Source: Gammaproteobacteria bacterium
Lineage (GTDB): Bacteria > Pseudomonadota > Gammaproteobacteria > Pseudomonadales > Pseudomonadaceae
Reading direction: 5' to 3'
Length of the DNA stretch: 64,000 nucleotides
Assembly (NCBI GenBank): GCA_018826895.1
Contig: JAHJYA010000022.1
Location: 1-64,000 of the forward strand
In this document: one piece after another, positions 19,737-29,100 of the stretch
How positions within the stretch are numbered: the stretch's first letter is position 1
Layout: each line of letters opens with the position of its first letter
Notes under the pieces: model-generated
Databases searched by the model: none
What the model was told of the DNA's origin: nothing
The model's input: the letters and a program-made list of their open reading frames with translations, nothing else
Program-made: the position numbers and the translations under genes

Positions 19737-21125
19737 TCAAACGCCGCCAGAAGTCAGGCGCACTGGATCGAGCATCCGCTGCAACTCATCGCGACTGAGA
19801 TCGGTCTGCTCCAGCGCCACCTCGATAATCGGCCGACCTTCGCGGTACGCCTGCTTGGCGATTTCCGCTGCCTTCAGGTAACCAATCCGCGCATTGAGCG
19901 CAGTCACCAGAATAGGGTTACGCGCTAGCGCCTCCTCCAGCCGCGGACCGTTGACCTTGAAGCCGGCAATCGCACGATCAGCCAGCAAACGGCTGACATT
20001 GCTCAGCAATTGAATGCTGCCAAGCAGGTTGTGGGCGATCACCGGCAACATGACATTCAGCTCGAAATTGCCCGACTGCCCCGCCACGGCGATGGTCGCG
20101 TCGTTGCCGATCACCTGGGCAGCGACCATGGCTGTGGCCTCAGGAATCACCGGATTGACCTTGCCGGGCATGATCGACGAGCCCGGCTGCAGGGCCTCCA
20201 GCTCGATCTCAGCCAGCCCAGCCAAAGGCCCGGAATTCATCCAGCGCAGGTCGTTGGCGATCTTCATCAACGACACCGCGCAGGTCTTCAACTGGCCGGA
20301 CAGCGCCACTGCCGTGTCCTGGGAGCCGATCAGGGCGAACAGATTGCGCCCCGGGGTGAAGGACTGGCCGGTCAGCCGATTCAGCTCGACGCAGAAACAT
20401 TCGGCGAAGCGCACATGGGCGTTAACCCCGGTGCCGACCGCCGTGCCGCCCTGGGCAAGCGCCTGCAAAGCCGGACGCATGGCGTGCAGCAGTTCGATGT
20501 TGGCCTGGATCTGCTGCGCCCAGCCATCAAGCACCTGGCTCATGCGCACCGGCATGGCATCCATCAGGTGGGTACGCCCGGTCTTGACGAAACCCTGAAC
20601 GGCCAGGGACTTGTCGCACAGCACCGTCAGCAGGTGGCCGAGTGCCGGCAGCAGGCGCTCGTTGAGCTCCATCAGGGCGCTGACATGAATACAGGTGGGG
20701 ATAATGTCGTTGCTGCTTTGCCCGCAATTGACATGATCGTTGGGGCTGACCGGCGCACCGAGGATGCGTGTGGCCAGGCTGGCAATCACTTCATTGGCGT
20801 TCATATTGGTGCTGGTGCCGGAGCCGGTCTGGAATACATCCACCGGAAAGTGCGCCATGAAATCGCCTGCGAGTAACTCGCGACAGGCCGCCACAATCGC
20901 CTCGCCCTGGGCCGGCTGTAGCTGCTCAAGGTCAACGTTGGCCTGGGCCGCTGCGGCCTTAGCCAGAATCAGCGCACGAATAAAAGCACCTGGCATCAGC
21001 AGGCCGGATACCGGGAAGTTGTTCACCGCCCGCTGCGTTTGGGCGCCGTAGAGGGCGTCGGCAGGCACGGCCAATTCGCCCATGCTGTCGCGTTCGATAC
21101 GGGTCTCGCGAGTCATGTCATGCAT
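19737..21125 (-). CDS. fumC: Class II (iron-independent) fumarate hydratase
   Basis: Reversible hydration of fumarate to malate in the TCA cycle without an Fe-S cluster. The 462-residue protein shows GSGTSTNMNANEVIA, GRTHLMDAMPVRMSQ, and the superfamily signature GSSIMPGKVNPV. It is the iron-sparing replacement for class I fumarase. The ATG at 21125 overlaps the end of fagA by 8 bases and has GGAGG upstream; a second ATG three codons later is possible. Confidence 0.96.
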   Translation of the reverse strand: MHDMTRETRIERDSMGELAVPADALYGAQTQRAVNNFPVSGLLMPGAFIRALILAKAAAAQANVDLEQLQPAQGEAIVAACRELLAGDFMAHFPVDVFQTGSGTSTNMNANEVIASLATRILGAPVSPNDHVNCGQSSNDIIPTCIHVSALMELNERLLPALGHLLTVLCDKSLAVQGFVKTGRTHLMDAMPVRMSQVLDGWAQQIQANIELLHAMRPALQALAQGGTAVGTGVNAHVRFAECFCVELNRLTGQSFTPGRNLFALIGSQDTAVALSGQLKTCAVSLMKIANDLRWMNSGPLAGLAEIELEALQPGSSIMPGKVNPVIPEATAMVAAQVIGNDATIAVAGQSGNFELNVMLPVIAHNLLGSIQLLSNVSRLLADRAIAGFKVNGPRLEEALARNPILVTALNARIGYLKAAEIAKQAYREGRPIIEVALEQTDLSRDELQRMLDPVRLTSGGV

Positions 21126-21513
21126 AGGGATTGCCCTCCGCCAGTTCGCTCAGGGAAAGCGAAGGTCGCATCGGCAGAGTCGCCAGGCGATTACGCAAGT
21201 GATTGAGCCGCGCCTGTTGTTCGCGGCTTTGCGCCAGGTGCTGCAACACATAGAGCGCGCGATAGCTTTGGTCCAGACACTGGCTGCGCCAATGCCAGGG
21301 CAGACCGGCATCACTGGCGGTATCGAGCAGCAGGCCCAGGGTGCTGCTCGCCATGCGCCAGGGGCACAGCTGGCCGCGCTCGATCAGTTGCCGACCCATG
21401 GCCCAATGCAATTCCAGCAGCCGGGGCTCATCCGGCCAGAGCGCGCAGCGAATGCGAAAGCCTTGCCAGGACCAGCACTCCAGACAACCCATGTGAGGTG
21501 AACCCGCGCCCAT
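21118..21513 (-). CDS. fagA: Fur-associated protein FagA-like, unknown function
   Basis: A 131-residue protein at the head of the iron-starvation operon, at the position of P. aeruginosa fagA (PA4471). It has MGCLECWSWQGFRIRCALWP near the N terminus and a helical C-terminal half rich in Leu, Gln and Arg. No catalytic motif is recognisable. The start MGAGSPHMGCLECW is chosen because a perfect AAGGAGG (21519-21525) lies five bases upstream, while an ATG seven codons earlier has none. The Fur box is about 40 bp upstream. Confidence 0.8.
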   Translation of the reverse strand: MGAGSPHMGCLECWSWQGFRIRCALWPDEPRLLELHWAMGRQLIERGQLCPWRMASSTLGLLLDTASDAGLPWHWRSQCLDQSYRALYVLQHLAQSREQQARLNHLRNRLATLPMRPSLSLSELAEGNPYA

Positions 21514-21539
21514 GCCGGCCTCCTTAATTGACATCGATT

Positions 21540-21567
21540 AACTTACGCTAACGATAATCAATATCAA
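21540..21567 (-). promoter_or_regulatory. Fur box and promoter of the fagA-fumC-orfX-sodA-ZIP operon
   Basis: CGATAATCAATATCA at 21552-21566 matches the 7-1-7 Fur consensus TGATAATNATTATCA in 12 of 14 defined positions. On the minus strand it covers a likely -35 TTGATA (21562-21567) that pairs with TAAGTT (21540-21545) at 16 bp. Iron-loaded Fur would block this promoter, giving expression under iron starvation, as reported for the P. aeruginosa operon. Confidence 0.8.
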
Positions 21568-21661
21568 ATAGAGGCGTAAAGGACTTTATGACGACTGGGC
21601 GCTTGGGGCTTCGCGGATGGGCTAAAGCGGACGCCGGCCAGGGCGAGCCGGCACGGCAGAG

Positions 21662-21682
21662 AAAAGGCAGCCTGAGGCTGCC
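21662..21682 (-). terminator. Rho-independent terminator after pmbA
   Basis: GGCAGCC (21666-21672) and GGCTGCC (21676-21682) form a 7-bp stem with a 3-base loop, followed on the minus strand by TTTTC. It lies downstream of pmbA and upstream of the fagA promoter, separating the two transcription units. Confidence 0.8.
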
Positions 21683-21715
21683 TGGAACCGGGGGATAACA
21701 CAGCTGCAGCGCCAG

Positions 21716-21803
21716 GCTGTGTGGAGGGACCGGGCGGCGTTCCGCTTTACCCGCCACCTTTGCAGTGCCTCCACGATCAATCGTGAATAAATTCGCTCCT
21801 ACA
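21716..21803. repeat. Extragenic repeat, copy A
   Basis: A stretch of about 88 bp (GCTGTG... to ...CTCCTACA) that is clearly similar to 41207-41307, sharing blocks such as CGGGCG.CGTT, CTTTA.CCGC.ACCT and CAGTGC. Its end, GTGAATAAATTCGCTCCTAC, is nearly the reverse complement of 63074-63096. It resembles short palindromic extragenic elements that are common in Pseudomonas genomes. It lies between pmbA and the fagA promoter; no gene is supported in 21568-21832. Confidence 0.65.
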
Positions 21804-21832
21804 GAGAGCGACATATTATTTGTGTCGCGACC

Positions 21833-23179
21833 CTAGCTACCCGCCACAGTCATCCGCTCGATCAATACCGAGCCCGTGCGGATATTGCTGCGCAGCTCCA
21901 GGTCACTGCCCACGGCAACGATCTGGCGGAACATGTCGCGCATGTTGCCGGCGATGGTGACTTCCTGCACCGGGAACTGGATTTCGCCATTCTCCACCCA
22001 GTAGCCGCCGGCACCACGGGAGTAGTCGCCAGTGACCATGTTCAGCCCCTGCCCCATCAGCTCGGTCACCAGCAGGCCACGGCCCATACGGCGGATCAGC
22101 GCCGCCTGGTCTTCTTCGCCATGGCTGACGAACAGGTTATGCACGCCCCCGGCGTTGGCCGTGCTTGGCAGCCCCAGTTTGCGCCCGGAGTAGGTGCCCA
22201 ACACGTAGGAGAGCAACTCGCCGCGCTCGACAAAGGATTTCGCATAGGTGGCCAGACCATCACCATCGAACGAGGCGCTGCCCAGGGCACGAGGGATATG
22301 CGGGCGCTCATCGAGGCTCAGCCATTCCGGGAACAGCTGTTGGCCAAGGGTGCCTTCCAGAAACGACGACTTGCGGTACAGATTGCCGCCCGAGATCGCC
22401 CCAAGAAAACTGCTGAACAGCCCGGTGGCCAGCTCTGCGGCAAACAACACCGGCACCTCGCAAGTCGGCACCGGACGAGCGCCCAGCCGACTGACCGCCC
22501 GTAGTGCGGCGCGCTGGCCGATCCCGGCGGCATCCGCCAGGCGCTCGCCCTGACGGTTGACGTCATACCAGTAGTCGCGCTGCATCTGCCCTTCGGCCTC
22601 GGCGATCATCACGCAACTCAGACTGTGCCGCGTGCTCGCATAGCCGCCGACGAAGCCGTGGCTGTTGCCATACACCCGGCAGCCCTGGTGGGTGCTCAGC
22701 GTGGTGCCGTCGGCATTGCGGATCCGCGCATCGGTGTCGAAGGCCGCCGCTTCGCAAGTCAGCGCCTGCTCGATGGCCTGCTCAGGGGTGATCTCCCAGG
22801 GGTGATAGAGGTCCAGCGGCGGCAGCTCACGGGCCATCAGCGCGGCATCGGCGAGGCCGGCGCTTTCATCCTCGGAGGCATGCCGGGCAATTGCCAGCGC
22901 AGCCGCGACGGTTTCGCGAATCGCTGCGTCGCCGGTTGCCGAGGTGCTCGCCGAGCCCTTGCGCTGGCCCAGGTACAGGGTGATGCCGAAGCCTTGGTCG
23001 CGGTTGAACTCGACGGTTTCCACTTCGCGCTGGCGCACCGAAGTCGACAGGCCTTGCTCCAGCGACACCGCCACTTCACAGGCACTGGCGCCCTGACGCC
23101 GCGCTTCGTCGATAATCTGCTCGACCTGAGCCTGCAAGGCGGGCAGCGCCTGGGGGCCGATCACATCTGTTGCACTCAT
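21833..23179 (-). CDS. pmbA: TldD/PmbA-family metalloprotease subunit PmbA
   Basis: Partner of TldD in the TldD/TldE (PmbA) heterodimeric protease, which removes leader peptides of some modified peptides and acts on CcdA antitoxin in E. coli. The 448-residue protein has the PmbA-type RQREVETVEFNRDQGFGITL, and the C-terminal GLNMVTGDYSRGAGGYWVENG. It lacks the HEXXH motif, which is found in TldD. The start MSATDVIGPQALP has GGAGTGG upstream. It is separated from tldD only by the divergent darP gene. Confidence 0.94.
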   Translation of the reverse strand: MSATDVIGPQALPALQAQVEQIIDEARRQGASACEVAVSLEQGLSTSVRQREVETVEFNRDQGFGITLYLGQRKGSASTSATGDAAIRETVAAALAIARHASEDESAGLADAALMARELPPLDLYHPWEITPEQAIEQALTCEAAAFDTDARIRNADGTTLSTHQGCRVYGNSHGFVGGYASTRHSLSCVMIAEAEGQMQRDYWYDVNRQGERLADAAGIGQRAALRAVSRLGARPVPTCEVPVLFAAELATGLFSSFLGAISGGNLYRKSSFLEGTLGQQLFPEWLSLDERPHIPRALGSASFDGDGLATYAKSFVERGELLSYVLGTYSGRKLGLPSTANAGGVHNLFVSHGEEDQAALIRRMGRGLLVTELMGQGLNMVTGDYSRGAGGYWVENGEIQFPVQEVTIAGNMRDMFRQIVAVGSDLELRSNIRTGSVLIERMTVAGS

Positions 23180-23244
23180 AACCACTCCGATTCTGCACAT
23201 AGCCACAGGCGGCACGCATGGCGCCGCCGGCATTCGATTCGTCC

Positions 23245-23273
23245 TGCAGCTTGAAGCTTGCGGCTTGAAGCTG
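23245..23273. repeat. Short imperfect palindrome (AGCTTGAAGC type)
   Basis: Two near-complementary 12-base arms (GCAGCTTGAAGC at about 23246-23257 and GCTTGAAGCTGC at 23263-23274) with one mismatch pair flank a short spacer in the pmbA-darP gap. Sequences of this kind recur between genes in Pseudomonas, from memory. It could also affect the darP promoter. Confidence 0.4.
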
Positions 23274-23316
23274 CCCCTACTGCTATCATGACGACGTTTT
23301 CCATTGGACCGTCCCC

Positions 23317-23835
23317 ATGTCTGAATACCTCGATGACTTCTCCGGCGAGAAGAGCAAAACCCAGATCAAGCGCGAGCTGCACGCGCTACAGGATCTCGGC
23401 CAGCGCCTGACCAGCCTGAAGCCTGACCTGCTGAACAAACTGCCCCTGACCGACGCCCTGCGCCGGGCACTGGAAGAGGCACCCAAGCACACCGCCAATG
23501 CGGCCAAGAAGCGCCACGTCCAATTTATTGGCCGGCTGATGCGCGACCAGGACGTCGAGGCCATCCTCACCCTGCTCGACCAGGTCGACGCCTCCACACG
23601 TCAATACAACGAACGCTTCCACAACCTCGAGCGCTGGCGCGACCGCCTGATCAATGGCGATGACGCCACCCTCGAGGCCTTCGTCGGCGACTATCCTGAC
23701 GCCGACCGCCAGCACCTGCGCCAACTGATCCGCCAGGCTCAGCACGAAGCCGCGCAAAACAAAGCGCCGGCTGCCTCGCGCAAACTGTTCAAATACATCC
23801 GCGAACTGGACGAGACACAGCGCGGGTTGCGTTAA
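23317..23835 (+). CDS. darP: Ribosome-associated protein DarP (YjgA)
   Basis: A 172-residue charged, helical protein of the DUF615 family, which binds pre-50S particles and promotes late large-subunit assembly in E. coli. The N-terminal [19 protein letters not shown], the central [19 protein letters not shown], and the C-terminal [13 protein letters not shown] match the family. It is transcribed alone between pmbA and tldD, both on the other strand; its stop abuts the tldD stop. Confidence 0.93.
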   Translation: MSEYLDDFSGEKSKTQIKRELHALQDLGQRLTSLKPDLLNKLPLTDALRRALEEAPKHTANAAKKRHVQFIGRLMRDQDVEAILTLLDQVDASTRQYNERFHNLERWRDRLINGDDATLEAFVGDYPDADRQHLRQLIRQAQHEAAQNKAPAASRKLFKYIRELDETQRGLR

Positions 23836-25278
23836 TCAGCTCCCCGTCCCACCGACCGTGATCGCATCGATCTTCAACGTCGGCTGGCCAACGCCAACCG
23901 GCACCGACTGGCCGTCCTTGCCACAGGTGCCGACGCCGCTGTCCAGGGCCAGGTCGTTACCGACCATCGACACTTTGCTCATGGCCTCCGGGCCGTTGCC
24001 GATCAGGGTTGCGCCCTTGACCGGAGCGGTGATCTTGCCGTCTTCGATCAGGTAGGCCTCGCTGGTGGAGAAGACGAACTTGCCGCTGGTGATGTCGACC
24101 TGACCACCGCCGAGGTTGGCGCAGTAGATGCCTTTTTTCACCGAGCGGATGATTTCTTCCGGGTCGCTCTCGCCGGCCAGCATGTAGGTGTTGGTCATGC
24201 GCGGCATCGGCAGGTGCGCGTAGGATTCGCGGCGGCCGTTACCGGTGGGTGCCACGCCCATCAGGCGGGCGTTGAGCTTGTCCTGCATGTAGCCCTTGAG
24301 GATGCCGTTCTCGATCAGCGTGGTGCACTGGGTCTGGGTGCCCTCGTCGTCCATACTCAGCGAACCGCGGCGCTCGGCCAGGGTGCCGTCGTCGACGATG
24401 GTGCAGAGTTTGGATGCCACTTGCTGGCCGACCTTGCCGCTGTAATTGGAGCTACCCTTGCGGTTGAAGTCGCCTTCCAGACCATGGCCGACCGCCTCGT
24501 GCAACAACACACCAGACCAGCCGGCGCCCATCACCACCGGGAAGGTGCCCGCAGGCGCGGCGATGGCTTCGAGGTTGACCAGCGCCTGGCGCAGCGCCTC
24601 ACGGGCATAGCCCATGGCGCGGTCTTCGTTCATGAAATAGCGGTAATCGGTACGCCCGCCGCCGCCGTGACCGCCGCGCTCGCGCCGGCCGTTCTGCTCA
24701 ACGATCACGCTGACGTTGAAACGCACCAGCGGGCGAATGTCAGCTCCCAGGCTGCCATCGGTGGCAGCCACCAGAATACGGTCCCAGACCCCGGCCAGAC
24801 TGACGGTGACCTGCTTGATGCGCGGATCGAGGGCGCGGGTGGCCTGATCAACCTGCTTCAACAGTTCGACTTTTTGCGCACGGTCAATGACATCAAGCGG
24901 GTTACCCGGCGCATAAAGCGCCGTCACCTGTGGGCTGCTAAAGGCCTGCACGCGACCCTCCTGCCCCGCCCGGGCAATTGAGCGCGCGGCCCGCGCGGCC
25001 TGGCTCAGGGCTTCGGCGGTGATCGCATTGCTGTAGGCGAAGCCGGTCTTTTCCCCGGACTGCGCACGCACGCCAACCCCTTGATCGAGGTTGAAGCTGC
25101 CCTCCTTGACGATGCCATCTTCCAGCACCCAGGACTCCGATACCTGACTCTGGAAATACAGGTCGGCGGCGTCGATTCCCGGCCCCGCCAATTCGCCGAG
25201 TACCCCGGACAGTTGCTCGATGGCCAAGCCACCGGGTGCCAGCAGGTGTTCACTGACGGACAACAGCATCTCGCTCAT
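23836..25278 (-). CDS. tldD: Metalloprotease TldD
   Basis: Catalytic subunit of the TldD/PmbA protease. The 480-residue protein has the zinc motif HEAVGH at 260-265 within [18 protein letters not shown], and the C-terminal glycine-rich [16 protein letters not shown]. The N-terminal half ([20 protein letters not shown]) is homologous to PmbA. It starts 2 bp after the upstream nitrilase-family gene ends, so the three genes yhdP-like, nitrilase and tldD read as one unit. Confidence 0.95.
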   Translation of the reverse strand: MSEMLLSVSEHLLAPGGLAIEQLSGVLGELAGPGIDAADLYFQSQVSESWVLEDGIVKEGSFNLDQGVGVRAQSGEKTGFAYSNAITAEALSQAARAARSIARAGQEGRVQAFSSPQVTALYAPGNPLDVIDRAQKVELLKQVDQATRALDPRIKQVTVSLAGVWDRILVAATDGSLGADIRPLVRFNVSVIVEQNGRRERGGHGGGGRTDYRYFMNEDRAMGYAREALRQALVNLEAIAAPAGTFPVVMGAGWSGVLLHEAVGHGLEGDFNRKGSSNYSGKVGQQVASKLCTIVDDGTLAERRGSLSMDDEGTQTQCTTLIENGILKGYMQDKLNARLMGVAPTGNGRRESYAHLPMPRMTNTYMLAGESDPEEIIRSVKKGIYCANLGGGQVDITSGKFVFSTSEAYLIEDGKITAPVKGATLIGNGPEAMSKVSMVGNDLALDSGVGTCGKDGQSVPVGVGQPTLKIDAITVGGTGS

Positions 25279-25280
25279 AA

Positions 25281-26129
25281 CTACTCCAAACCTGGCAGCC
25301 GCGGTTCGGCCGCTGCAAAAAATCGTTTATGTCGGATCACCGGCATGCGCTGGCGCAACGCAGCCTGCTCACTGGCGTCCACGGCGGCGAGCAACACCGC
25401 CTCGCCTTGGGCCTGCTCGGCCAGCACTCGGCCCCAGGGGTCGACAATCGCACAATGACCAAAGGTCTCACGCCCGCCGGAGTGCACACCACCCTGGGCG
25501 GCCGCCAACAGGTAACACTGGGTTTCGATCGCCCGGGCACGGATCAGCACCTGCCAATGGGCTGCGCCAGTCACGGCAGTAAAAGCCGAGGGAGCGCTGA
25601 TCAGCTCGGCGCCGGCATCGCGCAACAGTCCATAGAGTTCAGGGAAGCGCAGGTCGTAACAGACCGTCAAGCCCAGCCGCCCGACTGGTGTATCGGCCAC
25701 CACCACCTGCTCGCCATGGGCGTAGTCATCGGACTCACGGTAACGGCCGCGACTGTCCGCCACGTCGACATCGAACAGGTGCAGTTTGTCGTAGCGCGCC
25801 GCCGTCTGGCCTTGGTCGTCGATTAACAGCGAGCACGCCCGCACCTTGGCATCAGGCTGTCCCTGGGGCGGCAAGGGCAGCGTGCCGGCGACAATCCACA
25901 GGCCCAGCTCACGGGCCGCCTGGCGCAACCAGGGCAGAATCGGCCCCTCGCCAAGCGCTTCGGCACGCCCCAGCGCGGCCAGGTCGCGACGGCCCATGGC
26001 GGCGAAATTTTCCGGCAGCACGGCGAGGCGCGCACCGCCGGCTGCAGCCTGTTCGAGGCAGCGGCGGGCGCAGTTCAGGTTCTCGATGACATCCGTCTGG
26101 CTGACCAACTGGATTGCCGCGACCGTCAT
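25281..26129 (-). CDS. Carbon-nitrogen hydrolase (nitrilase family)
   Basis: A 282-residue nitrilase-superfamily amidase with the Glu-Lys-Cys triad visible in [22 protein letters not shown] and [14 protein letters not shown]. This branch resembles NIT1-type enzymes, one of which hydrolyses deaminated glutathione; that activity is a possibility here and not proven. GAGG lies upstream of the ATG. It sits between the YhdP-like gene and tldD, as PA4475 does in P. aeruginosa. Confidence 0.9.
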   Translation of the reverse strand: MTVAAIQLVSQTDVIENLNCARRCLEQAAAGGARLAVLPENFAAMGRRDLAALGRAEALGEGPILPWLRQAARELGLWIVAGTLPLPPQGQPDAKVRACSLLIDDQGQTAARYDKLHLFDVDVADSRGRYRESDDYAHGEQVVVADTPVGRLGLTVCYDLRFPELYGLLRDAGAELISAPSAFTAVTGAAHWQVLIRARAIETQCYLLAAAQGGVHSGGRETFGHCAIVDPWGRVLAEQAQGEAVLLAAVDASEQAALRQRMPVIRHKRFFAAAEPRLPGLE

Positions 26130-26160
26130 GCAGGCACCTCGCGCAAGGCCTTATGCAGGC

Positions 26161-29100
26161 TCACTGGGGCTTCTCGAAGGGTTTGTCGAAGGTGATGTCC
26201 GGCTCCTGCAGCGGTCCCCGGACGTTGTACTGCACACTGGCGAAGCGCGCGACCCGGTCGCCGAGCAGCTTGTCGACCACGAACAGTGCGCCGCCAATCG
26301 CCGGCGCGCCAACGATCAAGGCTGCCAGCGGCAGGTTATTGGTGACGGGCAGGGTGACCAAGGCTTTGGCATCAATACGCTGATCGACCATGTCGAGGGT
26401 GCCATTGAGTTCCAGGTTACTCGACGGGCCCGTCAGGGTGATCGGCGTGCGCGTCTGGAAGACCCCGACATCGGCATCCAGCAAACCCTTGATACGGTCG
26501 TAACTGAGGCCTTTGCCAAACAAGTCGGAGAAGTCCAGGCGCAAACGCCGGCCAATCGAGTTGAAGTTGAGCAAACCAAACACCCGCAGCGCCTGGGCCG
26601 AGCCCTGCACTTCGACCAACTGGCCTTTGCGCAAGGCGGCGTCCATGCTGCCGGAGAACCGCTTGAGGCTGACCCAGGCCGGCGAGCCCGGCCAATTGCC
26701 ATCGACATCCAGGCGGAAGCTTTCACTGGTCACGGTGGGCGCGAAGCCCCAGGCCACCAATACATCCTCCAGGGCCTTGCCCTGCAAGCGGCCTTTGTAC
26801 CAACTGCGGGTCGCGCCAGGTGTGCCACGCCAGCCCGCCTCGCCGCCCAACTGCAAGCCTTTGAGGCCAATGTCCAGGTCGCGGAAGATCACTCCGTCGG
26901 CCTGAGGCCGGGCCTTCAGCGACCAGGCACCCAGCAACTGCTCGCCCTGCATGACCTGGGCGATGCGCAGGTCCAGGGCAGGCACGCTGCGCGGGTCGAA
27001 TTCGGCCAGCGGGTCGGGGGTATCGACGGCTTCGGCATCCGCGCCACGCACTTCAGCAGCAGGCAGCCGCAGGTAATCGAGGTTGGCAACGATAGGCACG
27101 CCATCGGCCTCCGGCAGCTCGATTCGGCCCTTGGTCAAGACACTCTCGACACCGAGCGACCAGCCTGCTGGTCGCGGCTGCAGATCGACGGCCAGGCCGT
27201 CGATCTGGGTGCCAAAGCCGCTGAAACGGGCAATGTTCAGTTGCACAGCCTTGAGCAGTTGCTGGGCGTCGCCCCGGTCTACCGAGCGGTAAGGTTCCAG
27301 TGCCGTCTGCCAGGTCGACAGGTCCAGCTCGCTCAGACGCCCGCGCACCCACAGCCCGGCCGTGCGCGGCAGAATCGCCGGGCCGTCGCCCAGGCGCAGC
27401 TCACCCCGCCCCTCACGAATCCGCCCGGCAGGTGCGGCGAACGCCAGGCTGGCCAGGTTGGCGTAATCGAACCAGTAACCTTGTTCGGCGCCAGCAAAGG
27501 TCATCCGCCACTCGGCATCGCGGCTTTCACCAGCAGCCTTGCCGAACGGGGCCGGCAAGTCGACAGCCAAGCCCTTGAGCGATGACTGCACCCGCAGCTC
27601 TTTATTGTTCTGCCCCAGGGTGAGGCGCAGTTGGTAAGGCAGTTGACCGCTCAGCGGCAACGCCTGACGCACGCCGAGCCACTCGGTCAATGTCGCCAGC
27701 GGCAACCGGCCATTGGCGTCCAGGCGGCTAACGGCCTGACCATTACGGCCTTCCGCTATGGCCTTGCCTTGCACCTGAGTGCCCAGTAACTGGGCCCGGA
27801 TAGCTGGCGCACTCAGCCCGCGCGCGGTGTCATAACGGAACGCACCATGGATATCGCTCAACGCCAGCACCGGTTGCGGCAGATTGAGGCTGGCGCCTTC
27901 GGCGGCAAAGTCGACCACCACTGTCGGCGCCAGTCCTTTACGCAGCGGCAGGTCGAGGTCCAGCGCGCCTTGTAGCGCCCCGCTGCCCTGCCAGTCGGCG
28001 AAGGTCTGTGCCGTGCCCAAAGGCGCCTGCTGGAGAATCTGCAAGGCGTCCTCGACACTGCTCTGCAACTCGGCGGTCAGGCGTAGACGCGGTGCCTGGC
28101 CCGGCGTCACGCTGGGAATGTCCGCGCGGACATCGCTCACGCGACTCTCGAGAATCTGCCCCTCGGGAACGCGCACGCGCACCCCTGAATCTTCGACGAA
28201 GACCTGTCCGCGCGCTTCGCGCAATACCGGCCAGCCTGGCTGGAAAGCCAGTTCGGCGCCTTCGACATCAAAGTACAGGCTCAGGCTGCGTGCCGCGGCA
28301 TCAGCTCCCTTGTTCAGCGAACCCTGGTACTGGAAAAAACCCTGATTGATGCGCCCGCCACGTATCGCGGTTTGCAGCCACTCGGCCAGGGCTGGGCTGA
28401 GCCCGGGCGAGCGCGTCGGCAGGTACTTGGCCGTGTGGGCCGCGTCCCCCTCGCGCAGGCCGACGCGCAGGTCCATGTAATCTTCCGCGGCAGGGTCGCG
28501 GCGCAGGCGAATCAGGAAATCCCCGGCGATCTCGCCCTCCTCGCCGCTCACACGCAGATAGGGGCTGCGCAGGGTGAAAGCCTCGTCGTCGAGCTGCCAG
28601 AGCAACCGGGCATGGGCTTCGGGGTAGCGCCAAGGCTCGGGGAACAGGGTTGTCAGGTGCAGCATGAAGTTGCGCGCGTCCAGACGCAGCTCACCACTGG
28701 CCAGGTCGCCCTGCACACTGCCGCTGACATTTTCCGCAGCAGGCGACGCCTGGTAAGCGGCAAAGCCAACGGCCTCCAGGTTCGCAGCAAACTGCAAGCG
28801 CTGAGCGCCCTCACGCGCCGGGCGATAATCCAGCGACAGCTGGGCTACCCGACCATGAGGCTTGAGCGTCGCCAACAGCGTGCGGGCTGTCTCCGGCAGC
28901 GGTGCCAGGGCCTCGACCAGCGGCACCAGCGGAGCGATATCCAGCCGATCGACGCCCAAGCTCCAGCGTTCTTCATGGGCCGCGTTATCGCGCTGCTGCA
29001 CCAGACCCACGCGCACGTCGCCCCAGCGGGTTTCGCCCTGGCTGAAGGCCAGGTCGTCAACGATCGCCTCGAAACCCTGGTCGCTACGCTGGAAATGCGC

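Noticed and set aside
21548..21814. 88-codon minus-strand frame in the pmbA-fagA gap
   Set aside because: It runs through the repeat, a terminator hairpin and the Fur box and has no coding character.
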